A DNA stretch of 6,678 bases, taken from Flavobacteriaceae bacterium (GTDB lineage Bacteria; Bacteroidota; Bacteroidia; Flavobacteriales; Flavobacteriaceae). Where the stretch lies: positions 1-6,678 of the forward strand of contig JAESUF010000035.1 in NCBI GenBank assembly GCA_016763215.1, given 5' to 3'. Under the pieces are notes generated by a model that was not told the DNA's origin, did no database searches, and worked only from the letters and a program-made list of their open reading frames with translations. Numbering within the stretch: position 1 is the first letter of the stretch; the number at the start of each line of letters is the position of its first letter. Positions 1-6,678 of this stretch are shown here, piece by piece. Position numbers and translations under genes: made by a program.

Positions 1-617
1 GAGGACACCCAGATCGTTCTAAATGGTATCATACTTACGGGTATGGAAATTTAAGAGATTATGGATTGGCTGATAAAAAATATGTTGCTGAGCAATTGGC
101 AGATAGACATTCTTTTATCAATCTTGATAAAGTTGGAATTTTTGGTCACTCAGGAGGAGGATTCATGTCGACTGCAGCAATGTTAGTTTACCCAGACTTT
201 TTCCATGCTGCGGTTTCTTCATCAGGAAATCATGATAATACGGTATACAATAGTTGGTGGAGTGAAACTCATCATGGTGTCGAAGAAGAGAAAAATGCAA
301 AAGGAGAAATATCGTACAAATACAGAATAGATAAAAATCAAACTCTCGCTAAAAACTTAAAAGGAGAATTAATGCTTGTTACTGGTGATGTTGATAACAA
401 TGTTCACCCAGGGGGCACCATTCGTATGGCAAATGCATTAATAAATGCGAACAAACGATTTGATTTTATGTTAATGCCAGGGCAACGCCATGGTTATGGA
501 AAAATGACTGAATATTTCTTCTGGATGAAAGCAGATTATTTTAGTAAACATTTATTGGGGGTAGAAATGAAGGATGTTGACATGAAAGAAATGAATAGAG
601 ATAAGCCTAAAAAGTAA
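1..617 (+). CDS. S9 family (DPP IV-like) peptidase, C-terminal part; 5' end outside window
   Basis: This is the last 204 residues of a serine peptidase of the prolyl oligopeptidase family; the reading frame is open from base 3 with no start in sight, so the gene begins upstream. The segment is the alpha/beta-hydrolase catalytic domain. The nucleophile serine lies in FGHSGGG (codon 150-152), the acid is the second Asp of GDVDNNVHP (codon 393-395), and the histidine is in GQRHGYG (codon 489-491), so the triad is complete. Family members cleave dipeptides or short peptides from N-termini in the periplasm or at the cell surface; the beta-propeller and any signal peptide would lie upstream. The YTERYM motif that lines the proline pocket in true DPP IV is replaced by a Trp/His-rich stretch (NSWWSETHHG), so Xaa-Pro specificity should not be assumed. 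The protein ends in a charged Met/Lys/Asp tail (MKDVDMKEMNRDKPKK). The Fe-S gene follows after 4 nt. Family is sure; substrate is not. Confidence 0.93.
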   Translation, partial: GHPDRSKWYHTYGYGNLRDYGLADKKYVAEQLADRHSFINLDKVGIFGHSGGGFMSTAAMLVYPDFFHAAVSSSGNHDNTVYNSWWSETHHGVEEEKNAKGEISYKYRIDKNQTLAKNLKGELMLVTGDVDNNVHPGGTIRMANALINANKRFDFMLMPGQRHGYGKMTEYFFWMKADYFSKHLLGVEMKDVDMKEMNRDKPKK

Positions 618-621
618 TTCG

Positions 622-840
622 ATGGACAGCGCTAAAAAAATAGTAAAAGAATACACCAATGGTGATGTTACTGTTGTTTGGCAGCCCCATATGTGTACAC
701 ATTCTAAGAAATGTTGGAAAGAATTGCTTCCAGTTTTTGACCCAAGAAGAAAACCATGGGTAGACATGAATGCAGCTCCTTCTGAAAGAATTATTGCGCA
801 AGTAAGTGAATGTCCTTCAAGAGCGCTCTCTATTAAATAA
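622..840 (+). CDS. YjdI-like divergent 4Fe-4S mono-cluster protein (Fer4_19 type)
   Basis: A 72-residue protein resembling E. coli YjdI and the divergent single-cluster ferredoxin-like family. Visible hallmarks are MCTHSKKC (Cys25, His27, Cys31), the FDPRRKPWV core (residues 39-47) and the C-terminal ECPSRAL (Cys64). These match, in order, the family pattern CxHxxxC - VFDxxxxPWI - CPSGAL. Only three cysteines are present, as in the family members I recall, so the fourth cluster ligand is unclear; His27 is a candidate. There is no signal peptide, so the protein should be cytoplasmic. Its role is unknown; small electron transfer or cluster carriage is the usual guess. The ATG is 4 nt after the peptidase stop with only a poor ribosome binding site, suggesting co-transcription with the peptidase. 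A strong terminator lies directly downstream. Confidence 0.87.
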   Translation: MDSAKKIVKEYTNGDVTVVWQPHMCTHSKKCWKELLPVFDPRRKPWVDMNAAPSERIIAQVSECPSRALSIK

Positions 841-860
841 TACGTGAGAATATATTTTAT

Positions 861-892
861 AAACGCATCTGTATCTACAGATGCGTTTTTTT
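861..892 (+). terminator. Rho-independent terminator after the peptidase/Fe-S unit
   Basis: A perfect 12-bp stem, AAACGCATCTGT (861-872) with ACAGATGCGTTT (877-888), encloses a 4-nt loop (ATCT) and runs into seven T residues (886-892). It lies 20 nt after the Fe-S protein stop. The A-rich left flank could allow weak use on the opposite strand as well, but no opposing gene is present. Confidence 0.93.
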
Positions 893-917
893 AATAGATA
901 CAATAGAAGTATATTCC

Positions 918-948
918 TTGGAAACTAAAATATATTTTCGTAACTTTA
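918..948 (+). promoter_or_regulatory. Bacteroidota-type promoter for the glutaredoxin-like/marR/pirin unit
   Basis: A TTG at 918-920 (-33 element) is separated by 20 nt from TAACTTTA at 941-948, which fits the Bacteroidota -7 consensus TAnnTTTG except for its last base. Transcription would start near 953-956, giving a leader of only about 15-18 nt before the ATG at 971. The region lies just after the upstream terminator, as expected for a new transcription unit. The spacer holds a perfect palindrome, listed separately. The call rests on motif match and position only. Confidence 0.6.
927..938. promoter_or_regulatory. 12-bp perfect palindrome in promoter spacer, possible operator
   Basis: AAAATATATTTT is its own reverse complement and lies exactly between the predicted -33 and -7 elements of the unit that encodes a MarR regulator. 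A dimeric repressor bound here would block RNA polymerase, and MarR proteins often bind AT-rich palindromes at their own promoters. In AT-rich DNA such a palindrome can arise by chance, so the operator role is a hypothesis. Confidence 0.35.
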
Positions 949-955
949 CACCTAG

Positions 956-962
956 AAAGGAG
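956..962 (+). promoter_or_regulatory. Strong Shine-Dalgarno for the glutaredoxin-like gene
   Basis: AAAGGAG lies 8 nt before the ATG at 971. It is the only strong ribosome binding site in the window; the other starts have A/T-rich leaders typical of Bacteroidota. It fixes the start and suggests efficient translation from a very short leader. Confidence 0.75.
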
Positions 963-970
963 AAACTAAA

Positions 971-1219
971 ATGAAAATTACTTTATACGGAAAACAAGGG
1001 CATGCACATACAGTGGCTTTTAAAAATTTCTTACGAATGGCTGAAGTGAAATTCGACTATAAAGATGTTTTTAAAGATGAGGAAGCAAAATCTCATACTA
1101 AGGAATTGTATAGTGGAGAGCTTAAGTTTCCAACATTGTTTGTAGACGATGAAGTGTTTTTAACACCGTCTTCAGATGATTTTAATTCGATTATGAAAGA
1201 TCTAAAATTAAGAGGCTAG
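971..1219 (+). CDS. Glutaredoxin-fold protein lacking the CxxC active site
   Basis: An 82-residue protein with the glutaredoxin layout. An N-terminal strand (KITLYGK) comes first, then the active-site loop and helix 1, then a second strand (VKFDYKDVF, residues 26-34), an acidic helix, the cis-proline strand KFPTLFVDDE (Pro54) and a C-terminal helix. Aligned to classical glutaredoxins (Y-T-K-P-G-C-P-Y-C), the active site reads Y-G-K-Q-G-H-A-H-T: both cysteines are replaced, by His11 and Thr14, and the whole protein contains no cysteine. It cannot do dithiol or monothiol exchange, so a structural, binding or regulatory role is more likely; the HAH triplet could bind a metal, but that is speculation. 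The fold is assigned from the pattern alone. It is the first gene of the unit, and its stop is 2 nt before marR, so the two are tightly linked. Confidence 0.75.
   Translation: MKITLYGKQGHAHTVAFKNFLRMAEVKFDYKDVFKDEEAKSHTKELYSGELKFPTLFVDDEVFLTPSSDDFNSIMKDLKLRG
1211..1215 (+). promoter_or_regulatory. Ribosome binding site of the MarR gene inside the upstream gene
   Basis: AGAGG lies 6 nt before the ATG at 1222 and overlaps the last codons of the glutaredoxin-like gene. Together with the 2-nt gap between stop and start, it supports translational coupling and the chosen start. Confidence 0.6.
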
Positions 1220-1221
1220 TT

Positions 1222-1659
1222 ATGGGAGATATCTCTAAAGACATTAATTCTAAATTTATTAATGACAAGGTAAAAGCGCTGATCAATATTAAGTACACAG
1301 CAAACTGGATTCAAAGTCATGAAAATGAATTTTTTAAACCTTATGGAATCTCACCACAACAGTATAATATTTTAAGAATCTTACGTGGTGCAACCGAAGC
1401 AATAAAAGTGCAGACGATTAAGGACAGAATGATTGATAGAGCCCCAAATGCAACGCGTTTGATGGACAAACTATGTGATAAAAACCTTATAGACCGTGTA
1501 CGTTGTGATCATGACAGAAGAGTAGTTTACATTACTATAAGTGAAGGCGGATTGAAACTTTTACAGCAGATTGATGATAATACGAAGTTAGATTTCTTAG
1601 AAAATTTAACTGAAGAAGAGGCTACTATTTTAAGTAGTTTATTAGATAAAATTAGATAA
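1222..1659 (+). CDS. MarR-family winged-helix transcriptional regulator
   Basis: A 145-residue protein of typical MarR length. N-terminal helices (about residues 10-38) would form part of the dimer interface. The winged helix follows: GISPQQYNILRILRG (42-56), the helix-turn-helix with recognition helix around PNATRLMDKLCDKNLI (75-90), then the wing, whose DRVRCDHDRRVVYITIS (91-107) carries the D-x-R-R signature of MarR wings. The C-terminal helices (about 108-145) complete the dimer domain. Family members usually repress their own operon and release DNA upon binding a small ligand or on cysteine oxidation. Two cysteines are present, Cys85 in the recognition helix region and Cys95 in the wing, which leaves a redox mechanism open. 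It probably controls its own unit, including the downstream pirin; the palindrome at 927-938 is a candidate site. The inducer is unknown. Confidence 0.93.
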   Translation: MGDISKDINSKFINDKVKALINIKYTANWIQSHENEFFKPYGISPQQYNILRILRGATEAIKVQTIKDRMIDRAPNATRLMDKLCDKNLIDRVRCDHDRRVVYITISEGGLKLLQQIDDNTKLDFLENLTEEEATILSSLLDKIR

Positions 1660-1683
1660 AAAAAATTTAAATAAATAATTTCC

Positions 1684-2556
1684 ATGGAAAATAAATTAAA
1701 ATCCATAAAAGAGGTGGTAGGGAGTCCATTAGTAAACATGGGACCCATACGATTAAGACAACCCATACCAACAGAAGGAATTGAGCAAGTAGACCCTTTT
1801 TTATTATTGCATCATTATGGGCCCTATGCAATTAGTGAATTCAATAATCCTTTTGATTTGGGGCCGCATCCACATAGAGGCTTTGAACCAATTACATTGT
1901 TATTTAAAGGAGAGCAATTACACAGAGATTCTTTAGGGAATGAAATGCTTGTAAAGGCAGGAGATGTGCAATGGACTACAGCAGGTAGAGGCATCATTCA
2001 TGCAGAAGGACCTACCAAAGAATTTGTGAAAAAAGGAGGCGAGTTAGAAGGAATTCAATTGTGGTTAAATCTTCCTGCAAAAGATAAAATGATACCACCA
2101 GCCTACCAACATGTTAAAAGTGATGATATTCCTGTTGTAGAGAATGCAGAAAAATCGGTGACTCTTAAAGTTGTAGCTGGTGAACAAGGAGAATTAAAAG
2201 GGTTGATAAAAACTCAAACACCTGTAAATGTCTTTACTGCTAAAGCAACAGCAAAAGGTAAAATGAATGTGACTATTCCAAAGACTCATAAAGCATTACT
2301 TTATTTATTAGATGGAGAAGTCTTAGTGAATAATGAACATAATTTGAAGAAAGGAGCTGCTCAAATGGTCACTTTTCAAGAAGATGGAGAGACTATTTCC
2401 TTTGAGGCAATTGAAGAGAGTAACCTATTAATATTGTCAGGAGAACCGATCAATGAAAAGGTGGCTTCTTGGGGACCTTATGTGATGAATACACAGACTG
2501 AAATTATGGAGGCTTTACGAGATTTTCAGCAAGGAAAAATGGGGCATTTATACTAA
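1684..2556 (+). CDS. Pirin family protein (bicupin, possible quercetinase)
   Basis: A 290-residue bicupin of normal pirin length. The N-terminal cupin contains the family signature: PHPHRGFEPITLL gives His62 and His64, and GRGIIHAEGP gives His106 and Glu108, the four expected metal ligands. The LxxHHYGP segment (about 42-47) and the LQLWLNLPA-type segment (here IQLWLNLPA, about 124-132) are also typical. The C-terminal cupin (about 180-285) lacks such ligands, as is usual. Pirins bind iron; some bacterial ones oxidise quercetin, others modulate metabolic enzymes or redox responses, so the actual role cannot be read from sequence. There is no signal peptide, so the protein is cytoplasmic. The ATG at 1684 is 24 nt after the marR stop in an A/T-rich leader without Shine-Dalgarno, and no promoter is seen in the gap. 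It is likely the effector gene of the MarR unit. Confidence 0.94.
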   Translation: MENKLKSIKEVVGSPLVNMGPIRLRQPIPTEGIEQVDPFLLLHHYGPYAISEFNNPFDLGPHPHRGFEPITLLFKGEQLHRDSLGNEMLVKAGDVQWTTAGRGIIHAEGPTKEFVKKGGELEGIQLWLNLPAKDKMIPPAYQHVKSDDIPVVENAEKSVTLKVVAGEQGELKGLIKTQTPVNVFTAKATAKGKMNVTIPKTHKALLYLLDGEVLVNNEHNLKKGAAQMVTFQEDGETISFEAIEESNLLILSGEPINEKVASWGPYVMNTQTEIMEALRDFQQGKMGHLY

Positions 2557-2581
2557 GAATAAAAAATACTCAGCATAAATG

Positions 2582-2619
2582 AACCGTCTAGAGAGTAAAA
2601 TCTTTAGACGGTTTTTTTT
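2582..2619 (+). terminator. Rho-independent terminator after the pirin gene
   Basis: AACCGTCTA (2582-2590) pairs with TAGACGGTT (2605-2613). The stem continues inward through GAGA/TCTT (2591-2594 with 2601-2604, one G-U pair) to a 6-nt loop, and a run of eight T residues ends at 2619. It closes the glutaredoxin-like/marR/pirin unit. Confidence 0.93.
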
Positions 2620-2653
2620 ATAGATTTTAACTTTTAAACTTCCTATTTTAAAG

Positions 2654-2661
2654 TAACTTTA
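2654..2661 (+). promoter_or_regulatory. Candidate -7 promoter element for the DPP IV gene
   Basis: TAACTTTA, identical to the -7 element at 941-948, lies 29 nt before the ATG at 2691 and downstream of the pirin terminator. A clear TTG -33 element is missing; only T-rich sequence occurs near 2625-2635. Transcription would start near 2666-2669, leaving a short A/T-rich leader with no Shine-Dalgarno. Confidence 0.5.
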
Positions 2662-2690
2662 CTACTTCATTAATTTATAATCCAATTCAA

Positions 2691-4775
2691 ATGAATTTTA
2701 GCCATTCGAAAAAAGCAATACTATTACTTTGCTTATCATTTTGTTTTATGTCAGTTACAGACAGTACTGCCCAAGACAAATTAAAAAAGATGCCAAGGTA
2801 TGATCAGTATCGTAAAATGGGATCTCAACTATATAGATCAATAAAAAGAGCTCCATCTAGAGTAGTATGGAGTAAAGATGGTAAAACATTTACTTATGTT
2901 GAGGATAACATGACTCATACTTTCGATGTTCGAAAAAAGAAAGTTGTTAAATCTGAAGAATATAAGAGACCACAAAGACGTCCATTTAGTAGAGGAAATA
3001 GACCGGCTCGAGGTAGACAATACCCTTCAGCCACTTCACCGGATAAGAAATTAGAAGCCTATACCAAAGATAGAAACATGTACATTAGTAGCGCTGAAGG
3101 TTCTAATGTAGTTGCAATTACTAGCGATGGAAATGATGAGAATCAAGTGAAATATGGAATTGCTACTTGGGTGTATGGAGAAGAGTTAGGTCAGAACACA
3201 GCAATGTGGTGGTCTCCAGACAGTAAAAAAGTAGCTTTTTATCGATTTGAAGAGAAAAATGCAAAAAAATACTATGTTATTTATCATCAAACAAGAATAC
3301 AAGATTCTTTAGAAGTAGAAGCATATCCTAAAGTAGGAGCTAAGAACTTACCTGTAGATTTATTGGTGTACGATTTAGAAACTAAAAAAACGATCACGTT
3401 AGATACACGTGATGGTAAACCCTATAATGATGGGGCTATCGGTACTTATTTATATGATATACAGTGGTCTCCTGATGGTAAAGAACTGCTTTTTCATAGC
3501 ACAAACCGTAAGCAAGATGTGATGGAGTACAAAGCTGGTAACCCTACAACAGGTAAAACTAGAGTTGTGGTTAGAGAAGAGTGGTTTCCTAGTTTTACAG
3601 AGAATTCTCCAGACATCTATGAATTAGAAGATAGCAAACACTTTATTTGGGCTTCTGAAAGAAATGGATATAAAAATTACTACTTATACAACTACAATGG
3701 AACATTGGTAAATAGTATTACAAACCATGATTTTGAAGTTTCCAATATTGTTAAAGTTGATGAAAAAAAGGGATTGTTATATTACATGGCTCGAAGTGGT
3801 GATAACCATATGAAAATGCAATTACACCGAGTGAAATTAAACGGAACAAAAGATGTTCGTTTAACAAATCCCGCTTACAACCATAGAGTTAGTTTATCGC
3901 CAACAGATAAACATTTTGTAGATGTTGCTCAAACACATAAAATTCCTCCATTTGTTAGTCTTGTAAATGCAAAAGGAAAAGTTCTTGCTGAATTTGCAAA
4001 AAGTGACATGACTCAATTTAATGAGTTAGGTTTTAGAACTGTAGAAACATTTACATTTACTTCTGTCGATGGAAAAACACAGTTACATGGAGCAATCCAT
4101 TTCCCATCAGATTTTGATCCTTCAAAAAAGTATCCATTAATCTTAGATAACTATGGAGGGCCAGATACCAACGCATTTAGAGAATCTTTTAGATATCCAA
4201 GTCCATTAACAGAATTGGGTTTTTTAATTGTAAATATCGATGGAAGAAACGTAGGAGGTAGAGGGAAAAGAATGCTAGATAAACTGTATGGAAATTTAGG
4301 AATTGTAGAAATGGACGATTTTGCAGCAGGAGTTAGATCTTTATACAATAGACCTTATTTTGATAAAACAAGAGTAGGTGTCTACGGAACTTCATATGGA
4401 GGAACGACAGCTGGATTGAGTTTGTTACGATTTCCAGACGTATATCATGCAGCAGTAGCAAATTCAGCAGTAACTGACTGGAGAAACTATGACAACATAT
4501 ACACAGAACGTTATATGAACTTGTTAGAGAATAACAAAAAAGGGTATGATGATTCTAGTTTGATGAAATATGCAAAAGATTTAAAAGGTGAGCTAATGAT
4601 CTTTTATGGAACAAACGATAACAATGTACATCCATCAAATTCTTTACAATTAATACAAGCTTTACAGCGAGCTGGAAAAAGTTTTGAGGTACAAGTTGGA
4701 CCAGACAAAGGTCATACAGCAGTTAGTAGAGATAGAATGATGGAGTTTTTTATTCAGCATTTAATTCTTAAATAA
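2691..4775 (+). CDS. Secreted dipeptidyl peptidase IV-like S9 peptidase
   Basis: A complete 694-residue serine peptidase, close to the usual DPP IV length. Residues 1-27 form a signal peptide (lysines, a hydrophobic stretch AILLLCLSFCF, likely cleavage after STA before Q28), so it acts in the periplasm or at the cell surface. The beta-propeller (about 60-440) contains WVYGEE with Glu164-Glu165, matching the double Glu that holds the substrate's free N-terminus in DPP IV. The hydrolase domain (about 470-694) has the oxyanion Tyr488 (DNYGGP), the nucleophile Ser568 in GTSYGG, Asp643 in GTNDNNVHP and His675 in DKGHT. YTERYM (Tyr604, Tyr608) matches the S1 proline pocket. Release of Xaa-Pro (or Xaa-Ala) dipeptides is therefore the likely reaction. 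Oddities are Thr instead of the common Trp before the active Ser and an Arg-rich segment at residues 92-109. The gene has its own promoter and terminator and forms a single-gene unit. Confidence 0.95.
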   Translation: MNFSHSKKAILLLCLSFCFMSVTDSTAQDKLKKMPRYDQYRKMGSQLYRSIKRAPSRVVWSKDGKTFTYVEDNMTHTFDVRKKKVVKSEEYKRPQRRPFSRGNRPARGRQYPSATSPDKKLEAYTKDRNMYISSAEGSNVVAITSDGNDENQVKYGIATWVYGEELGQNTAMWWSPDSKKVAFYRFEEKNAKKYYVIYHQTRIQDSLEVEAYPKVGAKNLPVDLLVYDLETKKTITLDTRDGKPYNDGAIGTYLYDIQWSPDGKELLFHSTNRKQDVMEYKAGNPTTGKTRVVVREEWFPSFTENSPDIYELEDSKHFIWASERNGYKNYYLYNYNGTLVNSITNHDFEVSNIVKVDEKKGLLYYMARSGDNHMKMQLHRVKLNGTKDVRLTNPAYNHRVSLSPTDKHFVDVAQTHKIPPFVSLVNAKGKVLAEFAKSDMTQFNELGFRTVETFTFTSVDGKTQLHGAIHFPSDFDPSKKYPLILDNYGGPDTNAFRESFRYPSPLTELGFLIVNIDGRNVGGRGKRMLDKLYGNLGIVEMDDFAAGVRSLYNRPYFDKTRVGVYGTSYGGTTAGLSLLRFPDVYHAAVANSAVTDWRNYDNIYTERYMNLLENNKKGYDDSSLMKYAKDLKGELMIFYGTNDNNVHPSNSLQLIQALQRAGKSFEVQVGPDKGHTAVSRDRMMEFFIQHLILK

Positions 4776-4802
4776 TACACAAAGAAGTAATCTTTGTTAA
4801 GG

Positions 4803-6678
<1,876 letters not shown>

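Noticed and set aside
552..801. Overlapping minus-strand open frames opposite the Fe-S protein
   Set aside because: They oppose the recognisable YjdI-like protein and resemble no family; the + strand frame explains the region.
914..923. Inverted repeat TTCC-TT-GGAA overlapping the -33 element
   Set aside because: The arms are only 4 bp and do not extend; the 12-bp palindrome next to it is a better operator candidate.
1641..1660. Tandem direct repeat ATTAGATAAA x2 at the end of marR
   Set aside because: It is only two short AT-rich units inside the coding end (LDKIR stop) and is likely chance.
1527..1766. Minus-strand open frame across the marR-pirin junction
   Set aside because: It covers the conserved ends of two recognised genes and has no supporting signals.
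2691..2771. Possible lipoprotein signal (LSFC) in the DPP IV leader
   Set aside because: Phe directly before Cys does not fit a lipobox, and a good signal peptidase I site (STA before Q28) follows.
4779..4797. Hairpin ACAAAGA/TCTTTGT upstream of the DPP IV terminator
   Set aside because: It has 7 mostly A-T pairs and no following T-run, so it is not called as a separate terminator.

Overview
The window looks like chromosomal DNA from a marine or environmental member of the Flavobacteriia (Bacteroidota). The base composition is AT-rich and all genes lie on the + strand. Two gene starts are preceded by the Bacteroidota-type -7 element TAnnTTT, and most starts lack a clear Shine-Dalgarno sequence. 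Protein content also fits: two DPP IV-like S9 peptidases, one with a signal peptide ending in ...TAQ. This assignment is inferred from signals and protein style, not from a database match.

Layout, left to right. (1) 1-617: the C-terminal catalytic end of an S9 (prolyl oligopeptidase/DPP IV-type) peptidase that begins outside the window. It is followed after 4 nt by a small divergent 4Fe-4S protein of the YjdI/Fer4_19 type (622-840). A perfect 12-bp hairpin with a T-run (861-892) ends this unit. (2) 971-2556: a compact three-gene unit with its own promoter. It encodes a glutaredoxin-fold protein without any cysteine, a MarR-family regulator and a pirin, and it ends at a second strong terminator (2582-2619). 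(3) 2691-4775: a complete secreted DPP IV homologue with its own promoter and terminator (4803-4835). (4) 4918 to the window end: a 2,4-dienoyl-CoA reductase gene (fadH), cut off by the window edge after 587 codons.

How the genes relate. The three terminators cut the window into four transcription units. The peptidases at each end of the first three units are distant paralogues that probably release dipeptides or short peptides in the periplasm. The central unit reads as a small stress- or redox-related regulatory cassette: a MarR repressor sits between a degenerate glutaredoxin and a metal-binding cupin (pirin). FadH serves beta-oxidation of unsaturated fatty acids. I see no mobile element, CRISPR array, tRNA or rRNA. 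No intergenic gap exceeds about 145 bases. The most noteworthy observations are the cysteine-free glutaredoxin in the MarR-pirin operon, two perfect 12-bp palindromes sitting at promoters, and the different substrate-pocket motifs of the two peptidases. I did not find a clearly novel defence or mobile system.
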